DNA from: Bacillus_BE sp042263505
Lineage (GTDB): Bacteria > Bacillota > Bacilli > Bacillales > Cytobacillaceae
Length of the DNA: 64,000 nucleotides
Assembly: GCF_042263505.1 (NCBI RefSeq)
Contig: NZ_JBHKFI010000016.1
Coordinates: forward strand, 50,164 to 114,163
Reading direction: 5' to 3'
Shown here: piece after piece, positions 25,488 to 34,412 of the stretch
Position numbering within the stretch: position 1 is the first letter of the stretch
Layout: each line of letters starts with the position of its first letter
The notes under the pieces: model-generated
What the model was told of the DNA's origin: nothing
The model's database searches: none
The model's input: the letters and a program-made list of their open reading frames with translations, nothing else
Made by a program: the position numbers and the translations under genes

Positions 25488-26861
25488 TTATTCTATTAAT
25501 TTTATCAACGCACAGCACTCCACATGGCTTGTACTCGGAAACATATCCACCGGCTGCACCTCTACCGTCCTATACCCACCATCCTCCAAAATCCGCAAGT
25601 CTCTTGCAAGAGTGGCAGGGTTACAAGACACATACACAACCTTCTTCGGTTTCATCTCAATAATAGTGTTCAGCAGTGCCTCATCACAGCCTTTGCGCGG
25701 AGGATCTACGACTAATATATCAGCCGTATTCCCTTCCTTATACCACTTTGGAATCACGATCTCTGCTTCACCAACCGCAAACTCGGCATTTGTGATTCCG
25801 TTCAATTCCGCATTTCTTCTGGCGTCATCAATCGCTTCTGGAACGACCTCAACGCCAAACACTCTCTTTGCCTTTTGCGCTAAAAATAGAGAAATCGTGC
25901 CAATTCCGCAATAGGCATCAATAACCTTTTCTTCCCCTGTTAGTCCGGCATACTCCAATGCCTTATCATATAAAACCTTCGTCTGGACCGGATTCACCTG
26001 ATAAAAGGACAAGGCAGAAATCGCGAATTTTACATCCCCGATATAGTCATAAATCACTTCATTCCCCCACAGAACAGTGGTTTGATCCCCCATAATCACA
26101 TTTGTTCTTTTGAAATTAACGTTATGAACAATGGATTTTATCTGCGGAAGACGTTCCAGAATTTTTTCGATGATTTCATTCTTATGAGGGAGCTCTCTCG
26201 TTCTCGTAATGATGACCACCATCAGCTCTCCCGTCTTCATTCCATAGCGCGCCATGATATGACGCAAAACGCCTGTATGGTTTTCTTCATTATAAGCTTG
26301 AATTCCAAACTTACGACAAGTCTCTTTCACCACATTGACCGCTTCATTGATTTCAGGTGTGTGAATCAAACTTTCATTCGTATCAACAATCTCATGACTT
26401 CTCGGCTTAAAAAAACCAGCAATCAGCTCCCCGTTTCTTTCTCCCACAGGGACCTGTGCCTTATTGCGATAATGCCAAGGATTCTCCATTCCTAGAATAG
26501 GGTGAACCTTTACATTTTCAAGTTTGCCAATACGCTTCAAAACTTGCTCTACTTGATTTTGCTTATACTTCAACTGTCCCTCGTAATTCATATGCTGAAG
26601 CTGACAGCCGCCATATTTATGAGACTCAGAACGAGCTACATCTACCCGATAAAAGCTCTTTTCATGAATTTCGATTAATCGTCCAATGCCATAGCCTTTA
26701 TTAACTTTTATCACCTTAATCTGGCCCTTTTCCCCAGGTAAAGCACCGGGTACAAATAGAGGATATCCCTCCACCTTGGCAACCCCTGCACCATCATGGG
26801 TTAAATCTTCAAAAACTACATCTATGTATTCATTTTTCTGAACTGGTAATGTTCTGCTCAT
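25488..26861 (-). CDS. rlmCD: 23S rRNA (uracil-C5)-methyltransferase RlmCD
   Basis: A 457-residue SAM-dependent methyltransferase of the RumA/TrmA family. In B. subtilis the orthologue (YefA/YerS type) makes m5U747 and m5U1939 in 23S rRNA. An N-terminal TRAM domain covers about 10-70. The C-terminal domain has VIDAYCGIGTISLFLAQ (SAM binding), VVDPPRKGCDEALL and the catalytic motif VSCNPATLARDLRIL. The TRAM and catalytic parts are complete. It follows dgkB, as yerS follows dgkB in B. subtilis. Only the chromosomal position separates rlmCD from its paralogue. Confidence 0.9.
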   Translation of the reverse strand: MSRTLPVQKNEYIDVVFEDLTHDGAGVAKVEGYPLFVPGALPGEKGQIKVIKVNKGYGIGRLIEIHEKSFYRVDVARSESHKYGGCQLQHMNYEGQLKYKQNQVEQVLKRIGKLENVKVHPILGMENPWHYRNKAQVPVGERNGELIAGFFKPRSHEIVDTNESLIHTPEINEAVNVVKETCRKFGIQAYNEENHTGVLRHIMARYGMKTGELMVVIITRTRELPHKNEIIEKILERLPQIKSIVHNVNFKRTNVIMGDQTTVLWGNEVIYDYIGDVKFAISALSFYQVNPVQTKVLYDKALEYAGLTGEEKVIDAYCGIGTISLFLAQKAKRVFGVEVVPEAIDDARRNAELNGITNAEFAVGEAEIVIPKWYKEGNTADILVVDPPRKGCDEALLNTIIEMKPKKVVYVSCNPATLARDLRILEDGGYRTVEVQPVDMFPSTSHVECCALIKLIE

Positions 26862-26948
26862 GCTAAACTTCCTTTGCTTTAGAATCCACTGTCTTCTTAA
26901 CTAGCAAGATTGTATCATAATATCGGAATGAACATGAAATTTTGTATT

Positions 26949-26993
26949 AAAAAAACCAGCCTCTGACCATTCGGCCTAAATAAAGCTGGCTTC
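26949..26993 (-). terminator. Terminator of dgkB
   Basis: AAGCCAGCTTTA ... GCTGGTTTTTTT forms a GC-rich stem with a T-run on the minus strand, about 10 nt past the dgkB stop. Confidence 0.75.
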
Positions 26994-27003
26994 CATCTTA
27001 TCA

Positions 27004-27933
27004 TTATTGGTCATCCCATTCATCGGGAAGATCCTGTCTCCTGATTTTATCCAATGGGACACATACCTCAAAATGGCGATATAAGTTCACAAATTCAGCT
27101 GGCAGCAATCCACCGAATTCTCCATCTAAGTTGAGCTGAACCTTTTCTTCGGAAGTCACCTTTATTCGATTTGCTTGGGTATAAATGACATTGGAATCAT
27201 TAATATGTTCACCTCTTATTGCAAGGGTTGCAACCCGAATAAATTCAGCGAGATTCACCTTTTTCAAAATTAGTAAAGAAAATAATCCATCATTAATAGA
27301 AGAATCCGGTGCAAGCTTTTCAAATCCGCCTACGGAGTTCGTTAATCCAACGAGAAACATCATCGCTTCCCCTTCAAAAAGCTTTCCATCATACTCAATC
27401 TTCAGATCCGAAGCACGAATGGACGGAAGCATCTCGATGCCCTTTAAATAATACGCTAATTGTCCAATCATCGTTTTCAGCTTACTGGGAACTTCATAGG
27501 TCAATTCTGTTAAACGGCCGCCACCTGCGATATTGATAAAATATTTATCGTTGATTCTGCCGATATCGACTGGAATTGTTTCTCCTCTAGCTATAATATC
27601 CGCTGCTTTTAAAATATCCCGAGGTATTTGTAATGCTCTAGCAAAGTCATTTGTTGTTCCAACTGGGATGACGCCAAGGCGAGGACGATATTCCTGCTCA
27701 GCTAATCCATTGACCACTTCATTAATGGTTCCATCTCCACCCGCTGCAATCACAAGATCATATTGTCGGTTCACTGCAATTTTTGCAGCAACAGTTGCAT
27801 CTCCTGCTCCTGTCGTTGCATGGCAAGAGGTCTCATATCCGGCATGCTCCAACTTTTGCAACACATCCGGTAGATTTTTTTTGAAAATTTCCCGACCAGA
27901 AGTTGGATTATAAATAATTCTTGCTCTTTTCAT
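27004..27933 (-). CDS. dgkB: Diacylglycerol kinase DgkB
   Basis: A 309-residue soluble lipid kinase that phosphorylates diacylglycerol, recycling the lipid released by lipoteichoic-acid synthesis. The DAGK catalytic domain shows the glycine-rich VIAAGGDGTINEVVNGL near residues 60-80, VIPVGTTNDFARALQIP, and the C-terminal GGFEKLAPDSSINDGLF, KVQLNLDGEFGG. The N-terminus MKRARIIYNPTSGREIFKK matches B. subtilis DgkB, so I start at 27933 rather than at the ATG two codons upstream. Position between the nitronate monooxygenase and rlmCD agrees with B. subtilis gene order. Confidence 0.95.
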   Translation of the reverse strand: MKRARIIYNPTSGREIFKKNLPDVLQKLEHAGYETSCHATTGAGDATVAAKIAVNRQYDLVIAAGGDGTINEVVNGLAEQEYRPRLGVIPVGTTNDFARALQIPRDILKAADIIARGETIPVDIGRINDKYFINIAGGGRLTELTYEVPSKLKTMIGQLAYYLKGIEMLPSIRASDLKIEYDGKLFEGEAMMFLVGLTNSVGGFEKLAPDSSINDGLFSLLILKKVNLAEFIRVATLAIRGEHINDSNVIYTQANRIKVTSEEKVQLNLDGEFGGLLPAEFVNLYRHFEVCVPLDKIRRQDLPDEWDDQ

Positions 27934-27958
27934 TACCATCCATCCTAATTAAAAAGAT

Positions 27959-28000
27959 AAAGTGAAACCCTCTTGAAAAAGAACCATTTCACGTTTTTTT
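27959..28000. terminator. Terminator of the nitronate monooxygenase gene
   Basis: AAAGTGAAACCCTCTT / AGAACCATTTCACGTTTTTTT forms an imperfect hairpin with T-rich tails on both strands, between dgkB and the nitronate monooxygenase gene. Confidence 0.55.
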
Positions 28001-28085
28001 GTTAAATCATCTTCATCTATATTCCACCTTTATCATAATAACTCAAATGATTAAGACAAAGCAATTTTTCAAATCAATGTATCCA

Positions 28086-29159
28086 TTAATAAATGATTCT
28101 TTGCACCTCTTCAACTAGCTCCTTCATGAAGTTCTTTACGGAAGTTTCCTTAACCAAACGGATGCCTTGTCCTGCCCAAAGGGACATGAATTCCCGATTA
28201 TTTTGTTCAGCAGCTTTCTTCCGAAGTCTATTGGTTAAATAGTGCTGGACGGGATATGACGGAAGTTCGGGATTTCTTGCCTCCATCTTTTCCATAAACT
28301 GATTATAAATCCCTCGGGCATTCTTACCGGAGAAAGCCTTCGTAAGTCTCGTTTTATCCTCCGTTGCCTCCAAAACAGCTTCTTTATAGGCAGGATGGGC
28401 CCCGCTTTCATGGCAGCAAAGAAACGCTGTTCCAAGCTGAACAGCATCTGCTCCTAACACAAGCGAAGCGGCAATTCCCCTTGCGTCCATAATGCCACCC
28501 GCTGCAATGATTGGCACACGAACGCGATCCGCTACCTGAGGAATCAGCGCCATTAATCCAATAAATCCACTCTTTTCAGAATGAAAGGTGCCTCTATGCC
28601 CCCCTGCTTCACTCCCTTGGACAACAATCATATCCATTCCGTTCTCTTCCAGCTCCACTGCCTCCTCGACATTAGTCGCCGTTCCAATCACCAGACAGCC
28701 TTGGTTCTTCAATTCTTGGAGAATATCCTGATCAGGAATGCCAAACGTAAAGCTACAAACAGGAACCTTTTCTTGTAAAACTTCCTCAACCTGGGCTAAA
28801 AAAAGCCTCTCCAAGTCTTGTTCAACTAGCTGATCGTCTTTTCTTTCTAGCTGTAAAGCATCCTCAAATTCTGAGAGAATCTCCCTCATGGCATTCATTT
28901 GTTCCTCATTCACTTGAATCTCCTTTGGTGGAACAAATAAATTAACTCCAAAAGGTCTTGCTGTCTGCGATTTTATTCTCCTAATCTCATTTCTTATTTC
29001 TTCTGGCTTTAAATAGCCAGCTCCTAAATTACCTAGTCCTCCATTATTAGAGACCTCACTAACCAATTCAGCTGTGGTAATTCCACCCGCCATAGGCGCT
29101 TGAAAAATTGGATAGTCAATATGTAGTTGCATTGTAGACTTATTCTGATTCCAGCTCAC
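28086..29159 (-). CDS. Nitronate monooxygenase (2-nitropropane dioxygenase family)
   Basis: A 357-residue FMN-dependent TIM-barrel enzyme. The N-terminus YPIFQAPMAGGITTAELVSE is the family opening. VQGSEAGGHRGTF carries the catalytic His, and PIIAAGGIMDARGIAASLVLGADAVQLGT the FMN-phosphate site. Members oxidise alkyl nitronates such as propionate-3-nitronate; some are enoyl-ACP reductases (FabK-like), which I consider less likely given the length and motifs. The start is GTG, with AGGTG 7 nt upstream. It appears to be a single-gene unit. Confidence 0.85.
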   Translation of the reverse strand: MSWNQNKSTMQLHIDYPIFQAPMAGGITTAELVSEVSNNGGLGNLGAGYLKPEEIRNEIRRIKSQTARPFGVNLFVPPKEIQVNEEQMNAMREILSEFEDALQLERKDDQLVEQDLERLFLAQVEEVLQEKVPVCSFTFGIPDQDILQELKNQGCLVIGTATNVEEAVELEENGMDMIVVQGSEAGGHRGTFHSEKSGFIGLMALIPQVADRVRVPIIAAGGIMDARGIAASLVLGADAVQLGTAFLCCHESGAHPAYKEAVLEATEDKTRLTKAFSGKNARGIYNQFMEKMEARNPELPSYPVQHYLTNRLRKKAAEQNNREFMSLWAGQGIRLVKETSVKNFMKELVEEVQRIIY

Positions 29160-29364
29160 TTATCAACACCTACTCCTTATTTCTTAAAATCTACTTCTTT
29201 ACACATTCTTTTTTCATCTTCAAAACCCTTCTAATAATTTTATTTTTTCGATTTATTGTAATTTTCAATATTAATTTAGATGCATTTCCCTATTTTCTAA
29301 TAGAATGTTTTATTATTCTATCGTTATAAAGATGTTAAAGTATTGCATATATATTCAGAACGAT
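29160..29364. other. Intergenic stretch before repeat element A
   Basis: AT-rich upstream region of the nitronate monooxygenase gene. No confident promoter could be assigned. Confidence 0.3.
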
Positions 29365-29691
29365 ATAAAGTGAAACTTCCATCAGTGGGGGTTTTCGACG
29401 CACAGGACGTGAAGTGTGCAGACTTATGTGTTGACGTCGCGCTTTTAGTCTGCCATTCATCCCCCACTGATGGTTAGTCACGCAAAGCCTGATTGACTTT
29501 TCTAAGGGCTGAAGCCCAAAGAAAAATCTTATTTCACTTATCACGCTCATAACGCCACGTCCTGTGGCTTCGCCTGACTAGGACCTTAATCCCTCGTCGG
29601 ACCTTTACGGACAGTTGATCTCCCACTTATCTTCTTCGTATTCTCAGAATCTTGAAGTGGGAGTCTTACTGTCCGTTAAGAGTGGGATAAA
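29365..29691 (-). mobile_element. Structured 327-bp repeat, copy A (IS200/IS605-like MITE)
   Basis: Near-identical to 44292-44616 and 48368-48694. It is bounded on both sides by ATAAA (TTTAT on the minus strand). One end folds as CCATCAGTGGGGG / CCCCCACTGATGG, the other as CTCCCACTT / GAAGTGGGAG, and inner stems AGGGCT/AGCCC and CACAGGACGTG/CACGTCCTGTG lie between. It carries no transposase. Subterminal hairpins, lack of terminal inverted repeats and target duplications, and a shared pentanucleotide fit a non-autonomous IS200/IS605 derivative. A minus-strand reading resembling a TnpB tail suggests minus orientation. The left neighbour of the opuE remnant. Confidence 0.7.
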
Positions 29692-29786
29692 TTAGTTTTT
29701 CAAAATAACAAAAGGGAAGGATATTTATAGAATTTTGTTCCGCAAAAATACTTTTAACAAGGAATATGCACTTTTTGAACGATTAG

Positions 29787-30141
29787 CTGATCATTGCGGC
29801 AACCCTTGCCTAGGATCAAAATAGCACGATTCTTGACTTAGTCGCCTATGCTTGGGCGGGATTTGGTGCTTCATTCGGACCGGTTATTCTATTAAGCTTA
29901 TATTGGAGAAAAATGGCCAACTGGGGAGCCTACTGGCATGATTGTCGGAGCTGTTACGGTTATTGTATGGAGCAATCTGACAAAGGCTGAGATTATTCCC
30001 TTTGAATTATATGAAATTGTTCCAGGCTTTATCGTAAATTTAGTGGTTTCATTTATGGCCAGCAACATGACCTTCCAACATAATTACAAAATTGAAGAAG
30101 AGTTTAATGAAAGTGTGAAATTATTAAAAGCGGAGAAATAA
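29787..30141 (+). pseudogene. opuE: Sodium/proline symporter (OpuE/PutP) C-terminal remnant
   Basis: Only the last ~115 codons of an SSS-family sodium/proline symporter remain: LIIAATLA, a TAG where Trp is expected, DQNSTILDLVAYAWAGFGAS, FGPVILLSLYWRKM, then a frame slip near 29930, then GMIVGAVTVIVWSNLTKAEI and ELYEIVPGFIVNLVVSFMAS. opuE lies beside gatCAB in B. subtilis, so this is the syntenic gene in decay. The 5' three-quarters are missing and repeat element A sits about 95 bp upstream of the first recognisable residue. Proline uptake through this copy is lost. Confidence 0.9.
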
Positions 30142-30242
30142 GAAATACATCGATTCGACAAATAAGTCTCTCATTTCCTTGCTATTTCCTAAAATATTTC
30201 TACTTTCCTGGGAAATATTGAATATTTCTGTCGAACGAAAAA

Positions 30243-30281
30243 AGGCGATATCTTCTTGTATTTTGAAGATATCACCTTTTC
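30243..30281. terminator. Terminator shared by the opuE remnant and gatCAB
   Basis: AAAAGGCGATATCTTC / GAAGATATCACCTTTT with a 9-nt loop stands between two convergent genes and has T-rich ends on both strands. Confidence 0.85.
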
Positions 30282-30287
30282 CTATTC

Positions 30288-31715
30288 TTATCGTTTTTGC
30301 ATTTCCTGCTGCAGTAATTTATTGACTAGCGGTGGATTAGCCTGTCCCTTTGTTGCTTTCATAATTTGTCCAACTAAAAATCCAATCGCCTTTTGTTTTC
30401 CATTTTTGAAATCTTCAATAGATTGGGGATTTTGGTCAAGGATTTGATCAATAATCGCTAATAATGCCCCTTCATCGGAAATTTGCACTAAGCCTTTTTC
30501 CTTCACAATTTGTTCTGCATCTCCGCCATTTTCAATCAATTCCTTAAAGACTTTCTTTGCAATTTTTGAAGAAATCGTACCACTCTCGATTAGCTTAATC
30601 ATTCCTGCGAGTCCTTGAGGAGTTAATGCGATCTCTGCTAGAGTCTTTTGCTCTGCTTTTAAATAGGCAGAAATATCACCCATTACCCAGTTTGACGCAA
30701 GCTTGGCATCAGCCCCTGCAGCTACTGTTTCCTCGAAGAAATCTGCCATTTCTTTAGTTGCCGTTAGGACATCCGCATCATAGGCCGGTAAGCCCCATTC
30801 TTCGATGTAGCGTTTTTCCCTTGCATCCGGTAGCTCTGGAATTTCCGCCTGAACGCGTGCTTTCCAGTCCTCATCAATGTAGATATCTAATAAATCAGGC
30901 TCTGGGAAATAGCGGTAGTCATCTGAACCCTCTTTAACACGCATTAAGATAGTGGTATTTGTTGCTTCGTCATATCTGCGTGTTTCTTGCTCAATTACAT
31001 CACCAGAGCTTAATACTTCCTTCTGACGAAATTCTTCATATTCTAATCCTTTGCGAACAAAGTTAAAGGAGTTTAAATTCTTCAACTCGGTTTTGGTTCC
31101 GAATTCTTCTTGGCCAACTGGTCGAATGGAGATGTTGGCATCACAACGAAGAGACCCTTCTTCCATTTTACAATCGGAAACTCCTGTGTAAAGAATAATG
31201 GATTTAAGCTTCTCTAAATAAGCATACGCTTCATTAGGTGTACGGATATCCGGTTCTGATACAATTTCAATTAATGGTGTCCCTTGACGGTTGTAATCAC
31301 ATAATGAATATCCATTTCCGTGGTTTAATTTCCCGGCATCTTCTTCTAAGTGGATGCGTGTAATGCCAATTCTTTTCTTATATCCGTCTACTTCAATATC
31401 AATCCATCCATGCTCCCCAATTGGTTTATCAAACTGAGATATTTGGTAGGCCTTTGGATTATCTGGATAAAAATAATTTTTGCGGTCAAATTTTGTGATT
31501 TCTGCAATTTGGCAATTTAATGCGATTGCTGCCTTCATTCCAAATTCCACTGCTTTTTTATTTACGACTGGCAGTACCCCAGGATACCCTAAATCAATCA
31601 CACTTGTATTTGTATTTGGTTCTGCACCAAAGTGATTTGGACTAGAAGAGAAGATTTTTGAATCAGTTTTCAATTCAACATGGACTTCAAGACCAATAAC
31701 CGTTTCATAATTCAT
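30288..31715 (-). CDS. gatB: Aspartyl/glutamyl-tRNA amidotransferase subunit B
   Basis: A 475-residue subunit of the GatCAB amidotransferase, which converts Glu-tRNA(Gln) and Asp-tRNA(Asn) to the amide forms. GatB is the tRNA-binding kinase subunit that phosphorylates the misacylated residue. It opens NYETVIGLEVHVELKT, then has LGYPGVLPVVNKKAVEFGMK, EDAGKLNH, KTELKNLNSF and the C-terminal YqeY-like helical tail (IMKATKGQANPPLVNKLL). Length is normal. It is last in gatC-gatA-gatB, 13 nt after gatA. Confidence 0.97.
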   Translation of the reverse strand: MNYETVIGLEVHVELKTDSKIFSSSPNHFGAEPNTNTSVIDLGYPGVLPVVNKKAVEFGMKAAIALNCQIAEITKFDRKNYFYPDNPKAYQISQFDKPIGEHGWIDIEVDGYKKRIGITRIHLEEDAGKLNHGNGYSLCDYNRQGTPLIEIVSEPDIRTPNEAYAYLEKLKSIILYTGVSDCKMEEGSLRCDANISIRPVGQEEFGTKTELKNLNSFNFVRKGLEYEEFRQKEVLSSGDVIEQETRRYDEATNTTILMRVKEGSDDYRYFPEPDLLDIYIDEDWKARVQAEIPELPDAREKRYIEEWGLPAYDADVLTATKEMADFFEETVAAGADAKLASNWVMGDISAYLKAEQKTLAEIALTPQGLAGMIKLIESGTISSKIAKKVFKELIENGGDAEQIVKEKGLVQISDEGALLAIIDQILDQNPQSIEDFKNGKQKAIGFLVGQIMKATKGQANPPLVNKLLQQEMQKR

Positions 31716-31728
31716 TTTCTCTCACCCC

Positions 31729-33189
31729 TTACAATTCTGGTTTTTGTTTATGATAATTAGTCGCTTGTTCAAATGCATGAGCTACACGATAAACCGTACT
31801 TTCATCAAAATGTTTACCGATAATTTGTAAGCCTAGTGGTAAGCCGTTATTGGATAAGCCACAAGGAACTGAAATTCCTGGAACACCAGCAAGGTTAACA
31901 GGAATAGTTAAGATATCATTCGCATACATCGTTAAAGGATCGGCAATGTTTTCACCAATCTTGAAAGCTGGCGTTGGCGTTGTTGGTCCAACAATCACAT
32001 CATATTTGCTAAATACATCTTCAAAGTCCTTCTTAATTAATGTCCGCACCTTTTGAGCTTTTTTATAATAAGCATCATAATAACCAGAGCTTAAGGCAAA
32101 AGTTCCGAGCATGATTCTTCTTTTCACTTCATCCCCGAATCCTTCTGCTCTTGAGTTTTTATAAAGATCCATTAGAGTATCTGAATTTGGTGAACGATAG
32201 CCATAGCGTACGCCATCAAAACGAGATAAATTCGCAGATGCTTCTGAAGAGGAAAGCAAGTAATAAGTTGCTAATGCGTATTTAGAATGCGGAAGCGAAA
32301 CCTCTTCATAGGTTGCTCCAAGCTTTTCTAATACATTTAAAGCGGAACGCACGGATTCCCGTACTTCTTCAGCAACACCTTCCCCTAAATATTCCTTCGG
32401 TACTGCAATACGAAGACCTTTCACATCCCCCGTCAAAGAGCTTACAAAATTGGGTACTTCGACAGGAGCAGAAGTGGAATCCATTGGATCGACCCCTGAT
32501 ATTGCCTGTAAAAGATAGGCATTATCTTCAACATTGCGAGTAATTGGCCCTATTTGATCTAAAGAAGAAGCAAAGGCAACTAGACCAAAACGGGAAACTC
32601 GTCCATAAGTTGGCTTCAACCCAACTACACCGCAGAAAGAAGCTGGCTGGCGAATAGAGCCCCCTGTATCTGAACCAAGAGAAAATGGAACTTCTCCCGC
32701 AGCAACAGATGCTGCTGAACCACCTGAAGAGCCTCCAGGAACGGTCTCTAAATTCCAAGGGTTTTTCGTTACTTTAAATCCAGAGTTCTCTGTTGAAGAG
32801 CCCATTGCAAATTCATCCATATTTAATTTCCCAATTGTAATGGTTTCCGCTTCCTGTAGCTTTTGCGTCACAGTTGCATCATAAATAGGATCAAAGTTTC
32901 CTAGAATCTTACTGGCACAGGTTGTCCGTAATCCTTTGGTCACAATATTATCCTTGAGCCCAATTGGCATTCCAAATAAAAGTCCCTTTGATTCATCGGT
33001 ATCTATTTTTTCATCTAATTTCTTGGCGGTTTGTCGAGCTTTTTCTTCATCTAATGTTAAAAAAGCTTGTACTTTGTCTTCTACCTCATTAATTCTTTTA
33101 TACGATTCATCAACAAGGTCTGAAACGGAAATTTCTTTTTTATGTAAAAGTGCATGTAAATCCGCCAATTTCTGGTCAAACAAACTCAT
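31729..33189 (-). CDS. gatA: Aspartyl/glutamyl-tRNA amidotransferase subunit A
   Basis: A 486-residue amidase-signature enzyme that releases ammonia from glutamine for GatB. The Ser-cisSer-Lys triad is visible: Lys in PIGLKDNIVTKG (about 79), the Gly/Ser-rich PGGSSGGSAASVAAGE (cis-Ser about 153), and the nucleophile Ser in LGSDTGGSIRQPASFCG (about 177). Length is normal. The gene lies 12 nt after gatC and 13 nt before gatB, in one operon. Confidence 0.97.
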   Translation of the reverse strand: MSLFDQKLADLHALLHKKEISVSDLVDESYKRINEVEDKVQAFLTLDEEKARQTAKKLDEKIDTDESKGLLFGMPIGLKDNIVTKGLRTTCASKILGNFDPIYDATVTQKLQEAETITIGKLNMDEFAMGSSTENSGFKVTKNPWNLETVPGGSSGGSAASVAAGEVPFSLGSDTGGSIRQPASFCGVVGLKPTYGRVSRFGLVAFASSLDQIGPITRNVEDNAYLLQAISGVDPMDSTSAPVEVPNFVSSLTGDVKGLRIAVPKEYLGEGVAEEVRESVRSALNVLEKLGATYEEVSLPHSKYALATYYLLSSSEASANLSRFDGVRYGYRSPNSDTLMDLYKNSRAEGFGDEVKRRIMLGTFALSSGYYDAYYKKAQKVRTLIKKDFEDVFSKYDVIVGPTTPTPAFKIGENIADPLTMYANDILTIPVNLAGVPGISVPCGLSNNGLPLGLQIIGKHFDESTVYRVAHAFEQATNYHKQKPEL

Positions 33190-33201
33190 GATTTTCCCTC
33201 C

Positions 33202-33492
33202 TTATTCGATAATGGCTGGAACCTTAATCTGTCCATTCTCATGTTTAGGTGCATTTTTCAATACTTCCTCACGTGGTAAACCTTTGCCTGGTATATCCTC
33301 TCTCATCACATTTTTCATATCCAATACATGAGAAGTTGGTTCTACCTGATCAGTGTCTACTTCATTTAGCAATTCAGCAAAGGAAATAATCGCATCTAAT
33401 TGCGTCGTAAATTTTTGTGCTTCCTCTTCCGTTATCGCTAATCTTGCCAAATTCGCCACATGTTTTACTTGGTCGATTGAAATTCTTGACAT
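33202..33492 (-). CDS. gatC: Aspartyl/glutamyl-tRNA amidotransferase subunit C
   Basis: A 96-residue subunit that wraps around the GatA-GatB interface. It has the family opening ISIDQVKHVANLARLAITEE and ends ENGQIKVPAIIE. GGAGGTG lies 5 nt before the ATG at 33492, so that is the start even though the frame is open for some 140 nt further upstream. First gene of the gatCAB operon. Confidence 0.96.
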   Translation of the reverse strand: MSRISIDQVKHVANLARLAITEEEAQKFTTQLDAIISFAELLNEVDTDQVEPTSHVLDMKNVMREDIPGKGLPREEVLKNAPKHENGQIKVPAIIE

Positions 33493-33618
33493 TCCTCTCA
33501 CCTCCAAAATATTCGAACAATCACACAATAATATTGATAATAGCAAACTTTTACGCATTAAAGCAATATGAACCAAGGATAATCTCGGCTTAAATGATAA
33601 TTTCCTAATTAATTCAGA

Positions 33619-33653
33619 AAAACAGGACACATTCATTTTCCATGTGCCCTTTC
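33619..33653 (-). terminator. Terminator of the yueI-like gene
   Basis: AAGGGCACAT / ATGTGTCCT with an 8-9-nt loop and a minus-strand CTGTTTTTC tail, about 15 nt past the yueI-like stop. One mismatch in the stem. Confidence 0.6.
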
Positions 33654-33667
33654 CTCAGATTTAAGAT

Positions 33668-34138
33668 TTAATCCTTCTTAAATATCTTGGTAATCGCGGA
33701 AAAAAGTCCCTTGCCTTCATTCTCTTCATTTTCTGCCATGTTCTTTTCCTGATTAGATGACGGTGCATCCTTTTTCGCGACGTAAATTTCTTCCTGATCG
33801 ATTGCATAATCATAGGCAAGAACAAGCCCAAGCTCTGAGTGATAATCCTTATTATTAACCATGGTATATTCCATCGATAATTCAGTCACCCGTTTTATAT
33901 ACTTTGAATGATAGCTATAATCGAGATTTCCATTCAGCAATAGCTGAGCTTTTTTATTTTCCTTCATCGCATTCAGCACTTCTGGGTATGGTTCTGCTTC
34001 CATGACTTGAGAGGTCGTTAAAGTAATAACGACACGCTCACGAATAGTCCCGAGGAATTTCCTCCTCTCATCAGGCTTGATTTGCTTTGCTCCATAAATA
34101 CCTTGTTCAATGTAATCATCAAGCTTGGCTTTTCCCAA
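33668..34138 (-). CDS. YueI-family (DUF1694) protein
   Basis: A 156-residue cytosolic protein. GTIRERVVITLTTSQVMEAE and LLLNGNLDYSYHSKYIKR are typical of DUF1694, the YueI family of Bacillales, of unknown function. The C-terminal 30 residues are a charged, probably disordered linker ending FSAITKIFKKD. It stands alone between gatC and aceA, with its own terminator. In B. subtilis yueI is elsewhere, so this is a rearranged position. Confidence 0.8.
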   Translation of the reverse strand: MGKAKLDDYIEQGIYGAKQIKPDERRKFLGTIRERVVITLTTSQVMEAEPYPEVLNAMKENKKAQLLLNGNLDYSYHSKYIKRVTELSMEYTMVNNKDYHSELGLVLAYDYAIDQEEIYVAKKDAPSSNQEKNMAENEENEGKGLFSAITKIFKKD

Positions 34139-34332
34139 AAAATTGCCTCCTTCATTTATTCTTACAAAAAAATCTTACGACTAACTACTATTATGTATGT
34201 ATCATTATCTATAATAGTGCAATTTAACCTGTTTTTAAAAGAAATTACGAATATTTTTGTGAAAAACCAACATGGCTCTCTCAGGGAGAGATACATTTCT
34301 CCTTTAAAAAAGAATTTATCCTTCGACAAAAA

Positions 34333-34367
34333 AATCCCCTCTCTTCACAAAGAAGAGAAGGGCTATT
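34333..34367 (-). terminator. Terminator of aceA
   Basis: CCCTTCTCTTC / GAAGAGAGGGG with a 5-nt loop, followed on the minus strand by ATTTTTTTG, about 50 nt past the aceA stop. Confidence 0.85.
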
Positions 34368-34412
34368 TAGGAGAAATATAGGGTGAAAAATCACAGTTTC
34401 AAACAATAATGA

